Shown: positions 26,275-34,536 of the stretch, one piece after another
Position numbering within the stretch: position 1 is the stretch's first letter
Layout: every line of letters begins with the position of its first letter
Origin: Thermococcus sp. JdF3
Lineage (GTDB): Archaea; Methanobacteriota_B; Thermococci; Thermococcales; Thermococcaceae
Assembly: GCF_012027495.1 (NCBI RefSeq)
Contig: NZ_SNUK01000002.1
Coordinates: 248,001-312,000, forward strand
Direction: 5' to 3'
DNA length: 64,000 nucleotides
Translations under genes and position numbers: made by a program
The notes under the pieces: model-generated
Told to the model about the DNA's origin: nothing
Databases searched by the model: none
What the model saw: only the letters and a program-made list of their open reading frames with translations

Positions 26275-27495
26275 TTACCCTCTGCCGATAGGGTAAAGTG
26301 AATCACGGTATATAGACGCTATTCTCTCCCGGGTAGCCTCCACTGGGGCCATGGAAAGGAGCAGGTCAAGGCTCGGGGTCGTCATGGCCAGCTGTGTTAG
26401 CCTGTCAACATCCGCCTCAGTGAACCCAACATCCGCGAGCTTTTCAGTGATGCCGATGCTGAAGAGCCACTCCTCCACCCTCCTGGCGACGAGTTCCACC
26501 TCTCCCGGAACACCTTTGGCCTCGGGGACGAGCGGCCTGTACACCTCGGCAAGTACCTTCGCGGTGGCAGGGTAGATGTGCCGGATTACCGCCGGAAGGA
26601 GCATTGCAAGGCCAAGGCCGTGGGGCAGGTCCGGCTTGACTGCGCTCAATGGGTGCTCAAGGGCGTGCGTAAAGTGAAGCAGACCGTTGTCGAAGCTTAT
26701 TCCAGCTATAGCAGAGGCGTAGAGCAGGGCATACCTGGCCTGCAGGTTGTCAGGATGATTGAGAGCCTCCGGGAGATAGTTAAATATCAGCCTCGCAGCC
26801 TCTTTGGCGAGAAGTATTGAATATGGATTGGCTACCTTGGTTGTGGCAGCTTCGGTGATGTGATTGAGTGCATCGATGGTCACGTACAGGGTCTGCTCCG
26901 GAGGAAGCTTTGTTGTTAGTGCTGGGTCATCGATTGCGTAAAGGGGGTAGATGCAGTCGTAAGCTATGGCCGGTTTGTACTCCTTCTCAGGAATCGAAGC
27001 CACTGCGAACCTGTCAACCTCGGTTCCGGTTCCATGGGTTGTGTTTATCGCTATTATTGGCTTGGCCTTTGCCGGGGTAAACCTGAACTCGTAGAGGTCT
27101 CTGGCGGTCTTGTCCGGGTACTCCAGCAGAATCGCAACGCTCTTGGCACTATCGATAGGGCTGCCGCCACCTATGCCTATGACAGCCTGAGCCCCGAACT
27201 CTCTTCCCATCTCAGCCGCCTCGTCGATCATGTCAACCGTTGGGTTGGCCCTCACCCTGTCGTAATGAACATACTCAACGCCATTTTCCTCGAGGGCAGG
27301 CCTGACAACGTCCCATGCGCCGCACTTCTTGTAGGAACTCTTTCCAGTAACGAGGATAACCTTGTCCACGCCCTTCCCCTTAAGCTCCCGGACAATATCG
27401 TTAAATTTGTGTATGGCGCATAAACCAAAGTAGTTGGTTGTTTTGCACCTCATCTCGAAGACTTGGTTTATCGAAACGTGGGATTCCCACACCAT
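26275..27495 (-). CDS. adh: iron-containing alcohol dehydrogenase
   Basis: A 406-residue group III (iron-type) alcohol dehydrogenase that interconverts aldehydes and alcohols with NADP(H). Nucleotide-binding glycines are in VIGIGGGSPIDSAKS near residue 100, and metal-site residues lie in THGTGTEVDRFAVA, DALNHITEA and HALEHPLSAV...LPHGLGLAM. The sequence matches the well-known Thermococcus enzymes from MVWESH to the DSLYPIGRG end. ATG 27495 has GGAGGGT five bases before it; the longer frame upstream would cross the promoter. It lies between the large antiporter/hydrogenase operon and frhAGB and shares its promoter block with frhA, which suggests disposal of reductant by aldehyde reduction under the same control. 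Confidence 0.92.
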   Translation of the reverse strand: MVWESHVSINQVFEMRCKTTNYFGLCAIHKFNDIVRELKGKGVDKVILVTGKSSYKKCGAWDVVRPALEENGVEYVHYDRVRANPTVDMIDEAAEMGREFGAQAVIGIGGGSPIDSAKSVAILLEYPDKTARDLYEFRFTPAKAKPIIAINTTHGTGTEVDRFAVASIPEKEYKPAIAYDCIYPLYAIDDPALTTKLPPEQTLYVTIDALNHITEAATTKVANPYSILLAKEAARLIFNYLPEALNHPDNLQARYALLYASAIAGISFDNGLLHFTHALEHPLSAVKPDLPHGLGLAMLLPAVIRHIYPATAKVLAEVYRPLVPEAKGVPGEVELVARRVEEWLFSIGITEKLADVGFTEADVDRLTQLAMTTPSLDLLLSMAPVEATRERIASIYRDSLYPIGRG

Positions 27496-27538
27496 CGCAG
27501 ACCCTCCAAATGTACTCATTCGTATATAGTAGAAGCCC

Positions 27539-27562
27539 AATAAAAGGTTTTTTTGGACCAAA
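27539..27562 (-). promoter_or_regulatory. adh promoter block shared with frhA
   Basis: A 24-bp A/T-rich block that matches the frhA promoter block (26179-26202) at 21 of 24 positions. On the minus strand it reads TTTGGTCC, an A-run and CCTTTTATTG, compatible with an activator or BRE site followed by a TATA element and a start near 27525. A second TATA-like CTATATAC lies at 27529-27522, closer to the ATG. Confidence 0.55.
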
Positions 27563-27695
27563 TGTATACAACCACAAGTTTGTAACTTGAGGTGTGATAT
27601 TTGAATCCATACTCGCAATATTCGAACGTTTAATCAGAATAAACACTTATAAATGTTACGACAATGTTGTCAGAAAGATGTTTTGTTTTCTCAAC

Positions 27696-27728
27696 CCATA
27701 ATGGGTAAATTATGGTGTTTAATTAAAC
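27696..27728. repeat. A/T-rich palindromes between two transcription units
   Basis: CCATAAT and ATTATGG (27696-27702 and 27709-27715) form a perfect inverted repeat around GGGTAA. It is followed by the 12-base palindrome GTTTAATTAAAC (27717-27728), in the A/T-rich gap after the last gene of the large operon. They may be a termination region or protein-binding sites; nothing decides between these. Confidence 0.35.
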
Positions 27729-27745
27729 AAATTAAAAACAGACCG

Positions 27746-28261
27746 CTAAAGCATTCTCCCCACCCCCTCCAAGTTCATGGAGGATATCCTTTCCCTTGCT
27801 ATCTTCTCCGCGGTTCTTCTCATTATTCTGTCCTCAATCTCCTCAGATTCGCCGAAGAATATTGCCTCGGCGGGGCACATTTCCCCGCACGCTGGCTCCA
27901 TGCCCTCGGCCCTCCTCGCGGCGCACATGTCGCACTTGGTCACCACACGGATTCTGACGTTGAAGCTCGGAACTCCAAACGGGCAGACGGCAAGGCACAT
28001 CAGGCAGCCTATGCACTTCCCGGGGTCTATTATCACCGCCCCCTCGTGGTCCTTATATATCGCTCCAACGGGACATATCTCAAGGCAAGGGGCCCTCTCA
28101 CAGTGGCGGCAGTTTATCGGCACCGGAAGGCCCGAAACAGTGTAGTATATCCTTATGTTGGGCTTTCCATCGTGGATAAAATCACACACCCCCTGGCAGG
28201 TTTCACAGCCAATGCAGAGGCTGTAATCAACGTGGAGTATCTTCTTTGCCACATCACTCAC
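27746..28261 (-). CDS. polyferredoxin, four 4Fe-4S clusters (HycB/CooF-like)
   Basis: A 171-residue electron-transfer protein with four cysteine clusters in the dimethylsulfoxide reductase B/HycB arrangement: CIGCETCQGVC, CRHCERAPCLEICP, CIGCLMCLAVCPFG and CDMC with a distal CGEMCP. It is the last gene of the long minus-strand operon and overlaps the GltD-like flavoprotein by eight bases. The pairing suggests that it carries electrons between that flavoprotein and the hydrogenase module. It is similar in plan to the ferredoxin at 40734-41228, so the operon encodes two such carriers. Confidence 0.87.
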   Translation of the reverse strand: MSDVAKKILHVDYSLCIGCETCQGVCDFIHDGKPNIRIYYTVSGLPVPINCRHCERAPCLEICPVGAIYKDHEGAVIIDPGKCIGCLMCLAVCPFGVPSFNVRIRVVTKCDMCAARRAEGMEPACGEMCPAEAIFFGESEEIEDRIMRRTAEKIARERISSMNLEGVGRML

Positions 28262-29312
28262 CCCCCATCATCCACATGTGCATGCTTCTCGCGGCGTAGA
28301 GACCATCTTTAACAGCCTGTCCTACTTTCGACGGGCCCGTGACGACGTCTCCCGCGGCAAATATGCCCTCAACGCTCGTCATGTGTCTCCCATCCACGAC
28401 CACTCTGCCCTTTTTGTCCCTGGCTATCTCCACGCCCTCTCCGGCAGGCGGTGTGGGGGTCTGTCCCACGGCAAATATAACGTAGTCAACCTCCAGCCTG
28501 AACTCCGAGCCTTCAACAGGTACTGGCCTCCTTCTCCCGCTCGCATCGGGCTCACCAAGCTCCATCCTGACCATCTCGACGGCCCTTACTTTTCCATCTC
28601 CTATGATTCTGACGGGCATGGTTTTTTCGAGCCACTTAACCCCCCTCTGGATGAGCTGATGTATCTCATACGGGCCGGCGGGGGCTTCCTTTATGCTTCT
28701 CCGATAGCTGAGGTATACCTCATCAGCCCCAAGGAGAACGCTCTCAAGGGCCGCGTCCACCGCCGTGTGTCCCGCACCAACAACGAGGATTTTCTTGCTC
28801 TCAGGATGTATTATGTCCGTCCACTCCATGTGTCCGAGCTTAGCGCTCTTTATTCTGAACAGGTATTCCAGCGCGGGATACACCCCTTGAAGTTCGGCGC
28901 CCTCAAGTTCAGGTGTCCATGGCTCCCATGCCCCCGTGGCTATCAGCACCGCGTCGTAATTCTCCTTAAGCTCCGCTATGTGCACGGTCTTCTCAACGAA
29001 CTCGTCTCCTGCCTCATGTCCACACTCACCGCAGACCACCTTGGTCCTGGGGAAAAACTTGACCTCGAAGAGATCCTTGAGCTCACCACAGCCCTCTCTA
29101 ACGCGGTATATCGGAATCCTGAATTCAGGGATTCCAAAGAGCATCAAACCCCCAGGCTCGGGGAGCTTGTCGTAGACGTGCACCTCGTGTCCCTGGCAGA
29201 CGAGGTAACCTGCAGCGCTTAAGCCGGCAGGACCGGCCCCCACTATGGCCACCTTCTTTCCGCTAGGCTCTGGCCGGGACTTGCACAGAAATGCAAACCG
29301 CATTCCGCTCAT
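28254..29312 (-). CDS. GltD-like FAD/NAD(P)H oxidoreductase
   Basis: A 352-residue flavoprotein of the glutamate synthase small subunit/NfnB type. The FAD motif is VAIVGAGPAGLSAAG near residue 20, the NAD(P)H motif is LVVGAGHTAVDAALE near residue 175, and the C-terminal FAD contact is GIFAAGDVVTGPSKVGQA. The usual N-terminal 4Fe-4S domain is missing; the frame starts a few residues before the FAD motif, but a CGEC pair is inserted near residue 95. No glutamate synthase large subunit is nearby. In this operon it is likely the NAD(P)H entry or exit point, with the adjacent ferredoxin as partner. ATG 29312 has GGAGGTGG. Confidence 0.82.
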   Translation of the reverse strand: MSGMRFAFLCKSRPEPSGKKVAIVGAGPAGLSAAGYLVCQGHEVHVYDKLPEPGGLMLFGIPEFRIPIYRVREGCGELKDLFEVKFFPRTKVVCGECGHEAGDEFVEKTVHIAELKENYDAVLIATGAWEPWTPELEGAELQGVYPALEYLFRIKSAKLGHMEWTDIIHPESKKILVVGAGHTAVDAALESVLLGADEVYLSYRRSIKEAPAGPYEIHQLIQRGVKWLEKTMPVRIIGDGKVRAVEMVRMELGEPDASGRRRPVPVEGSEFRLEVDYVIFAVGQTPTPPAGEGVEIARDKKGRVVVDGRHMTSVEGIFAAGDVVTGPSKVGQAVKDGLYAARSMHMWMMGGE

Positions 29313-29632
29313 CTTTCCACCTCCATAACATCAATAAGCCTTAGGTTCCATACTGTCGGGTAGGCACCTTTCATCTCTACAATCCTCTTGAGTGTCCTGG
29401 AAATCATCCCCTCCGGGTCGTAAAGAACTCGAAAGTCACCAAATACCTCGGGATGGAGGTTGTGGAGGGAATTTGCCGGCACCACAATCACGTCCAGTCC
29501 CTCCCACTTTTCGGCGGCATCGGCGAGTAGCTCCGCCTTGTCCCCCTCTTTCAAAACCACAAGCCATGTCTCGCCCAGGAGTGCAATCCCGAGCAGGTTT
29601 TCACCGTAGTGCCTTCTGAACTCTCCAATCAT
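29309..29632 (-). CDS. small protein of the antiporter/flavoprotein junction
   Basis: A 107-residue soluble protein of unknown function. It starts directly after the MnhD-like gene and its stop overlaps the flavoprotein start (ATGA), so it is an integral operon member. The pattern YGENLLGIALLGETWLVVLK with FRVLYDPEGMISRTLKRI faintly resembles the first strands of a minimal nucleotidyltransferase fold, but the GSxxxGxxxxSD catalytic motif is absent. It may be a degenerate scaffold or assembly factor. Confidence is in the gene, not the role. Confidence 0.65.
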   Translation of the reverse strand: MIGEFRRHYGENLLGIALLGETWLVVLKEGDKAELLADAAEKWEGLDVIVVPANSLHNLHPEVFGDFRVLYDPEGMISRTLKRIVEMKGAYPTVWNLRLIDVMEVER

Positions 29633-31165
29633 CTACTTCACCCCCGCGATGAGCGCAGCCCGTATGTAACCCTCCACGTCCTTCAGCTGGGCCACGGCAG
29701 GGTTCACAACTCTATCGACCAGAATTGGGGAGAGTACCCCGAGAACCAGGCACGCAAGGGCGAGCGTCACAAGTACCGCCACCATCGAACGTGATTCATG
29801 GACCTCCCCCTCCCCATCCGGCTTTTTGATCCATAGCCAGTAAAGCATCCTCATATAGCTCACCAGAGCAAATAGACTTGATAACAGAAGTACTGCAACG
29901 AGAACGGGGCTTTTCTCTACGTAGGCCCTGTAAAGCAAAAGTTTGCTGAAGAAAACGTTTGTAGGAGGCAATCCCACAAGGCTCATCGTGGCTATCGCCA
30001 GGCTCACCGTAGTGAAGGGCATACTTTTTCCAAGCCCCTTTAGCTCATTCAGCTTCCTGCTTCCCGCCGTATGGATGAAGACCCCTACCGCGAGGAAGAG
30101 GAGAGCTTTCGCTATCGCGTGGTTTACCATGTGAAACACTGCGCCGGCGGTTCCGGCCTCGCTGTTCACTCCCACGGCCATCGCCAGGTAGCCCATGTTG
30201 AGTATTGTTGAGTAGGCTACTATTCTCTTGACATCGTCCTGAACGGTCATTGCGATGGATGATAAAAGGGCAGAGACCGCCCCGAGAATGAGGAGTAGCG
30301 TGCACATGATATCGCCAATATGAGAAACTTCCGGGACATAAGTCAGGCTGAGGAATCTCATAAACCCATAAATTCCGGCGTTGACCACCAGGCCAGACAG
30401 TACGGCTGAGACAGGACTTGGAGCCGCGGAATGGGCCCCTGGAAGCCAGAAATGGTTCGGCATTATCGCGGCCTTTATCGTGAAAGCCCACGTTATCAGC
30501 GCCATTGAAATGGCGAGGATGGGAACAGTGCTGTTCAAGGGTGTTGATATTGGGAATCCAATTCCGTGCAACTTCGCAGAGATGTCCGCAAAGTTCACTG
30601 TGCCAAGCCCCCGGTAGATCAGCACCAGGGCAAGGAAGTAGAGAGTCGTTCCTATGGAGCTTATTATCGCGTACCTGAGGCCAGAGTAAGCGGGATAGCC
30701 GTCCTCCGTGTAGAACATCACGAGGCCGTATGATGCTATCGCCGTCACTTCGAGCATCACAAACAGATTGAACGCGTCCCCCGTCATGAATATCCCGAGG
30801 AGACCCGCCTCAAGGCCAAGGTAAAGGGTGTAGAACCACTCCACACCGTCCTCACGACCCAGGTAGCGGACCGAGTAGACCGCCGTGAGGAACATCAGTG
30901 AGGCCGTTACGAGCACCATAACCGCCCCGAACCTGTCCACCTCATAGATTACACCGACCGGCACCTTCCAGCCGCCGAAGGAATAGGTTAACGGGAGCTC
31001 AGAGGAATAGACATCCCTGAAGAGTTCAACCCCCATCACGAGCGTTGTTCCGGTAATGAGTAGGGCGTAGCCAGAGATAAAGCGCCTACTCTTAATTATG
31101 GTGGAGAGTATGGGGAGTATGAAAGCGAAGGCCATTGGAATCGCGGGCAGTATTAATGGATTCAT
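29633..31165 (-). CDS. mnhD: MnhD/Mrp-type antiporter subunit
   Basis: A 510-residue integral membrane protein with about 14 helices, of the NuoN/MrpD antiporter-like family. The conserved Glu of helix 5 lies in LFVMLEVTAIASYGLVM, the Lys of helix 7 in FTIKAAIMPNHFWLP, the His-rich helix in HSAAPSPVSAVLSG, and further conserved blocks are VKRIVAYSTILNMGYL and GLPPTNVFFSK. It would form part of the Na+/H+ translocating arm attached to the hydrogenase. The start overlaps the mnhE stop by four bases. Confidence 0.9.
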   Translation of the reverse strand: MNPLILPAIPMAFAFILPILSTIIKSRRFISGYALLITGTTLVMGVELFRDVYSSELPLTYSFGGWKVPVGVIYEVDRFGAVMVLVTASLMFLTAVYSVRYLGREDGVEWFYTLYLGLEAGLLGIFMTGDAFNLFVMLEVTAIASYGLVMFYTEDGYPAYSGLRYAIISSIGTTLYFLALVLIYRGLGTVNFADISAKLHGIGFPISTPLNSTVPILAISMALITWAFTIKAAIMPNHFWLPGAHSAAPSPVSAVLSGLVVNAGIYGFMRFLSLTYVPEVSHIGDIMCTLLLILGAVSALLSSIAMTVQDDVKRIVAYSTILNMGYLAMAVGVNSEAGTAGAVFHMVNHAIAKALLFLAVGVFIHTAGSRKLNELKGLGKSMPFTTVSLAIATMSLVGLPPTNVFFSKLLLYRAYVEKSPVLVAVLLLSSLFALVSYMRMLYWLWIKKPDGEGEVHESRSMVAVLVTLALACLVLGVLSPILVDRVVNPAVAQLKDVEGYIRAALIAGVK

Positions 31166-31656
31166 GCTCCTCCCCCCTCGAAGATTTTCTTCGCGTTTTC
31201 CTCAAACTCTTCGAGGATTTCCTCCCTGCGTTTTTCAGGGTCCGATGTGGAGACGCTTATCCAGTTCACGTACACACAATGATCGTCCATGTGGACTGTC
31301 ACGGTCCCGGGGGTATTGGTGATTGAAGCGGCAACGAGGAAACGGGCGTATTCGTCTCCCAGGTTCAGGGGCACTTTAACGATACCCGGCCTGACATCCC
31401 CACTGAGTATCCTCCTGATGACGTCGGCGTGGGCCTTCGCCTCGATTACCGTGATGTACCTGAGAAAGTAGAGCGCAAAGCGGGCCCATCTCGCCGGGTT
31501 CAGGGCCTTGCCGGGGTTACTAACGAGGTGCTTCCCGAAGAGCAGTCCTGCCGCAAAGGCAGTTATCGCACCGGTGATTATGTCGTAAGCTGTTATCGAG
31601 CCAGTTATGATGATGTAGGTTACGAACGCCGCAATCATCACAGGGACAGACCTCAT
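31162..31656 (-). CDS. mnhE: MnhE-type antiporter subunit
   Basis: A 164-residue subunit with two or three N-terminal membrane helices and a soluble C-terminal domain holding the MrpE signature NTPGTVTVHMDDHCVYVNWI. ATG 31656 (MRSVPVM) is preferred over GTG 31665 because the ribosome binding site GGTGGGAG lies in between. It overlaps mnhC and mnhD by four bases each, in the usual Mrp operon style. Confidence 0.88.
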   Translation of the reverse strand: MRSVPVMIAAFVTYIIITGSITAYDIITGAITAFAAGLLFGKHLVSNPGKALNPARWARFALYFLRYITVIEAKAHADVIRRILSGDVRPGIVKVPLNLGDEYARFLVAASITNTPGTVTVHMDDHCVYVNWISVSTSDPEKRREEILEEFEENAKKIFEGGGA

Positions 31657-32036
31657 TCCTCCCACCCCGCAAGCTTCCGGACATCAACCGTCCCGTATTT
31701 CCTCTGGATGTGTATCACACCATAGGCCATGAGGACGGTAACCGCAAGGCCGATAACTATCGCAGTTATCGTCAGCGCCTGAGGGAACGGATCAACGCCT
31801 CTCTCCACGAGCTTCGTCACACCTTCACTCGAGTACTCAGTTAAAACCGGAGGAAGGGGGTTTTTGACGTCCCTGTAACCGAGGAATATGACAAGGACGT
31901 TCACCATATCTGAGAACAGGGACAGGCAGAGCACCTTCTTAACGAGGTTTGGCCTAACCGCCACTCCGTAGAGCGCTATTAGCATGGTGGCTACCGTTGC
32001 CGTTATCACCAGAGACGCTGCGAGGCTCATTGCCAT
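31653..32036 (-). CDS. mnhC: MnhC-type (NuoK-like) antiporter subunit
   Basis: A 127-residue three-helix membrane protein of the MrpC/NuoK family. The central block KKVLCLSLFSDMVNVLVIFLGY corresponds to the conserved second helix, and PFPQALTITAIVIGLAVTVLM to the third. A polar loop of about 25 residues between them is longer than in NuoK. It overlaps the MnhB-like gene by 10 bp. Confidence 0.87.
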   Translation of the reverse strand: MAMSLAASLVITATVATMLIALYGVAVRPNLVKKVLCLSLFSDMVNVLVIFLGYRDVKNPLPPVLTEYSSEGVTKLVERGVDPFPQALTITAIVIGLAVTVLMAYGVIHIQRKYGTVDVRKLAGWEE

Positions 32037-32743
32037 CCCTCCTCCGGATTCGCAAGGAGAAGAAAGATTATCGTAAACCCTGCCCCAACGGCTAAGAACT
32101 CGGCCAGATTATAGAGAAGCAGGCTTCCGCTCACGAGGAGTCCCCCCACCTTGACTGGATAAACGGGCAGGTTCTGCATAAAATGGAGTCCCCTCAGTAG
32201 GGGGTACACCGCGACGCACACTATGGTCAAGAGCCCCGCGGTTCTTATCCCAAGTGCCCGCGTCTTTGTTATCCCGTTCCTCTCAAGGGCCTTCTTGGAG
32301 AAGCCGACTATGATGAGCAGGGAACCGGCGGCGAGCATTGAACCCCCCTGGAAGCCGCCACCCGGGGTGAGGTGCCCGTGGAACGCCACCGAAGCAGACG
32401 CCACGAACGTGATGAAGGCCACGAGCTTGACCCCCGTTTTAACTACCTCTGTGAACCCTTCTCCCCGGGATTTCGGCCCGTTAAAGCTCCGGAACACCGA
32501 AACCGCACTTATTATGGCAAGAAAGAGCACTGCCGTCTCGAAGTACGTGTCAACGCCGCGGTAGTCCCACAGGATTGACGTGACAACTTCGGGCGAGCCG
32601 GCCGAACGTTCGCCGAGGTAGCTGTTCCCCAGGTAGAACTCACCAAGCGCCCCGACACCGACGATGCCTTCGACGTGGGGCTGTAGCAGGTATGCGGCGG
32701 AGAGTGTAATCAGCATGATCACCAGCATTCCAGCGATCCTCAA
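32027..32743 (-). CDS. mnhB: MnhB-type antiporter subunit with extra N-terminal domain
   Basis: A 238-residue membrane protein. Its second half is MrpB-like, with FHGHLTPGGGFQGGSMLAAG as the family signature and a GLLVSGSLLLYNLAEFLAVGAG tail. The first 90 residues resemble the MbhE/MrpA C-terminal segment, with one helix followed by VDTYFETAVLFLAIISAVSV. This fused order is known from Pyrococcus and Thermococcus membrane hydrogenases. ATG 32743 directly abuts the stop of the MbhD-like gene. Confidence 0.85.
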   Translation of the reverse strand: MRIAGMLVIMLITLSAAYLLQPHVEGIVGVGALGEFYLGNSYLGERSAGSPEVVTSILWDYRGVDTYFETAVLFLAIISAVSVFRSFNGPKSRGEGFTEVVKTGVKLVAFITFVASASVAFHGHLTPGGGFQGGSMLAAGSLLIIVGFSKKALERNGITKTRALGIRTAGLLTIVCVAVYPLLRGLHFMQNLPVYPVKVGGLLVSGSLLLYNLAEFLAVGAGFTIIFLLLANPEEGWQ

Positions 32744-32986
32744 TCACACCACCTCTTCCCGAGTTGTTTTGCTAACGAGAAACACCATCAGGCCCGTGGA
32801 TAGAGCGACGGAAATGGCAACGTAGGCGAGTACTATGTCAGGTGCCATGAGGGTGTACGCTGCGAGGATTACGAGACCACCAAAGAGCCCGGTGTAGAGG
32901 ATGGCCCTCAGCAGATCCCTCTCCGTGACCACAAGGTATGCGAGCCCAAGGCAACCGAGCAGGGCAAGGGCCGCAAGCTCAATCAT
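32744..32986 (-). CDS. MbhD-like (MrpA C-terminal) subunit
   Basis: An 80-residue, three-helix membrane protein. The middle block LVVTERDLLRAILYTGLFGGLVILA and the APDIVLAYVAISVALSTGLMVF helix match the DUF4040/MbhD segment that is part of MrpA in bacteria and separate in Thermococcales. ATG 32986 with GGAGGGGATTGGG upstream is preferred to a longer start at 33016. It overlaps the mnhG stop by eight bases. Confidence 0.82.
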   Translation of the reverse strand: MIELAALALLGCLGLAYLVVTERDLLRAILYTGLFGGLVILAAYTLMAPDIVLAYVAISVALSTGLMVFLVSKTTREEVV

Positions 32987-33311
32987 CCCAATCCCCTCCA
33001 AGCTCGTCGTGCTCAATCTTCACCACCCCTGCCCTCTCAGCGGCGTAGGCAAGCGCATGGCTCCCAACGGATGTCGTTATCAACAGGGTGAACGCACTCA
33101 GGAAAGCCACCCCCGCCACGGAGAGCAGTCCCCTGTCGAGAGCAATGAGGCCCGCCCCGATGAAGGGGTAGAACTTTCCTCCCACCGTACCAACGGTTGC
33201 AGCATGGAGCCTTAGGTAGAAGTTTCTAAAGCGATGCATCCCGACGGCCCCAAATATATCACAGACTGCCCCTACGATGAGCAGTACAACCCCGACGAGC
33301 GAGAGTATCAT
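32979..33311 (-). CDS. mnhG: MnhG-type antiporter subunit
   Basis: A 110-residue three-helix protein with the MrpG signature FGAVGMHRFRNFYLRLHAATVG followed by a GLIALDRGLLSVAGVAFL helix and TTSVGSHALAYAA. The C-terminal acidic tail (EHDELGGDWDD) is hydrophilic and cytosolic. It overlaps mnhF and the MbhD-like gene. Confidence 0.88.
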   Translation of the reverse strand: MILSLVGVVLLIVGAVCDIFGAVGMHRFRNFYLRLHAATVGTVGGKFYPFIGAGLIALDRGLLSVAGVAFLSAFTLLITTSVGSHALAYAAERAGVVKIEHDELGGDWDD

Positions 33312-33577
33312 ACCCCCACCTCCCCTTTAACGAGGTACTTTGACGCGAACACGTCGAGCACGAACGCCCAGAGAACAAGGAAGAAGGCTCCCCCTGCGAG
33401 CAGGTTGTTTTCGTAGTACACCGCTACGAGGAGTGCAATCAATGCGACGTCAAGGCTTACACAATCTCCCGCGAGTATTGAATCGAGAACCGTGGGGCCC
33501 AGTAGCACCCTTATGAAATAGACTACCCCCGCAACTCCGTAGAGCGCCATCAGGACGGGAATTGTGTGCTCAAACAT
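33308..33577 (-). CDS. mnhF: MnhF-type antiporter subunit
   Basis: An 89-residue three-helix protein with the MrpF hallmark RVLLGPTVLDSILAGDCVSLD, including the conserved membrane Asp residues, then a helix around NNLLAGGAFFLVLWAF. It is the first ion-translocating Mnh subunit after the hydrogenase module. Its ATG overlaps the end of the upstream small gene by eight bases. Confidence 0.87.
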   Translation of the reverse strand: MFEHTIPVLMALYGVAGVVYFIRVLLGPTVLDSILAGDCVSLDVALIALLVAVYYENNLLAGGAFFLVLWAFVLDVFASKYLVKGEVGV

Positions 33578-33824
33578 CAGGAACCCACCCCACCGTGATT
33601 TCTCCTTTCCTGAGGGCCTCCAGATGTTTTTCTACGATCCTCCTGTCCTCCCTGGGGAACGCTTCGATGTCAAGGACACCTTTCTCCAGCAGACTCGCGG
33701 TTTCGGGGCTTATCTCGCAGATTACCTCCTCAACCAGTGCACTGGACTCGAAGTGGTCCAGCACCCGGGAAACCTCATTTTGGAAGCCCAACGAGCGCCC
33801 TCTTCGCAGCAAGTATGCCCTCAT
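33570..33824 (-). CDS. small acidic operon protein, unknown function
   Basis: An 84-residue soluble protein (starts MRAYLLRRGRSLGFQNEVSR) lying between the hydrogenase small subunit and the antiporter genes. It overlaps the small-subunit gene by about 50 bp and mnhF by eight, so it is translated within the operon. It has one cysteine, no membrane helix and no recognised motif. A long acidic helix (FESSALVEEVICEISPETAS) suggests a protein-protein contact, perhaps bridging the hydrogenase and antiporter parts. Confidence 0.6.
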   Translation of the reverse strand: MRAYLLRRGRSLGFQNEVSRVLDHFESSALVEEVICEISPETASLLEKGVLDIEAFPREDRRIVEKHLEALRKGEITVGWVPDV

Positions 33825-34536
33825 AAGTTCTCACCACCTCAAGATAGTAGGAATAAAGCTTCTCAAGGCCATATCTGAGCCTAGAATCGCCCTCGTCATT
33901 TATGGTCTTCTCAACGAGTTTTTCCAACTCTTCTTTGCTTTCGGAGCTTTCAACGAGTTCCATAAAGCGTCTGAGCAGAGAGTAACCATCGAAATAGCCC
34001 AGCTCCTTCCTTATCCTTGCGCGGAGAAGGACCTCCACCCACGCGTTGAAGCTCTCCCTCGGGAGAACGAAGGTGCCCTCACTGAACCGCCTTCCCCTGA
34101 CTTTTTTCTCCACGATGTTTTTGAGGAGCGCAACGCCGTAGAGGATTTCCTCTGGCCTCGGGGGGCATCCCGGGATGTAGAGGTGCACAGGCAGGAACTC
34201 TGAGGTTCCACCCTTCAGAGGGTATTCAAGGGACTCCCTGTACTCGCGCCTCAGGGCGTAGCTGTCGTGAAATATCCCTCCGGAACACGCACAGGTTCCT
34301 ACGGCTATGACAATCCTCGGCTTTGGTGGCATGGCTTCGTAGGCCATCTTGGCCGCGTGGTATGCCTGCCTCGTTAAGGGTCCGGTGACCAGGAGGGCGT
34401 GGGCGTGCCTCGGCGTTGGGACGAGCTTTACTCCGAGCCTCTCTATGTCATAGTATGGGGTGAGCACGTCCAGTATCTCTATGTCGCAGCCGTTGCAGGC
34501 CCCGGTATTCACGTGGAAGACCCAAAGGGATTTCAT
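33775..34536 (-). CDS. membrane-bound NiFe hydrogenase small subunit (NuoB/HycG-like)
   Basis: A 253-residue subunit with the proximal 4Fe-4S cluster ligands in NTGACNGCDIE, VGTCACSGGIF and YIPGCPPRPEEIL. This is the NuoB/MbhJ/HycG family, which links the catalytic subunit to the ferredoxin subunit. A C-terminal helical extension of about 90 residues (charged, FMELVESSESKEELEKLVEK) is longer than in minimal homologues. ATG 34536 with GGAGGTGG is chosen over a start at 34593. The start overlaps the stop of the NuoI-like gene (TGATG). Confidence 0.9.
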   Translation of the reverse strand: MKSLWVFHVNTGACNGCDIEILDVLTPYYDIERLGVKLVPTPRHAHALLVTGPLTRQAYHAAKMAYEAMPPKPRIVIAVGTCACSGGIFHDSYALRREYRESLEYPLKGGTSEFLPVHLYIPGCPPRPEEILYGVALLKNIVEKKVRGRRFSEGTFVLPRESFNAWVEVLLRARIRKELGYFDGYSLLRRFMELVESSESKEELEKLVEKTINDEGDSRLRYGLEKLYSYYLEVVRTYEGILAAKRALVGLPK

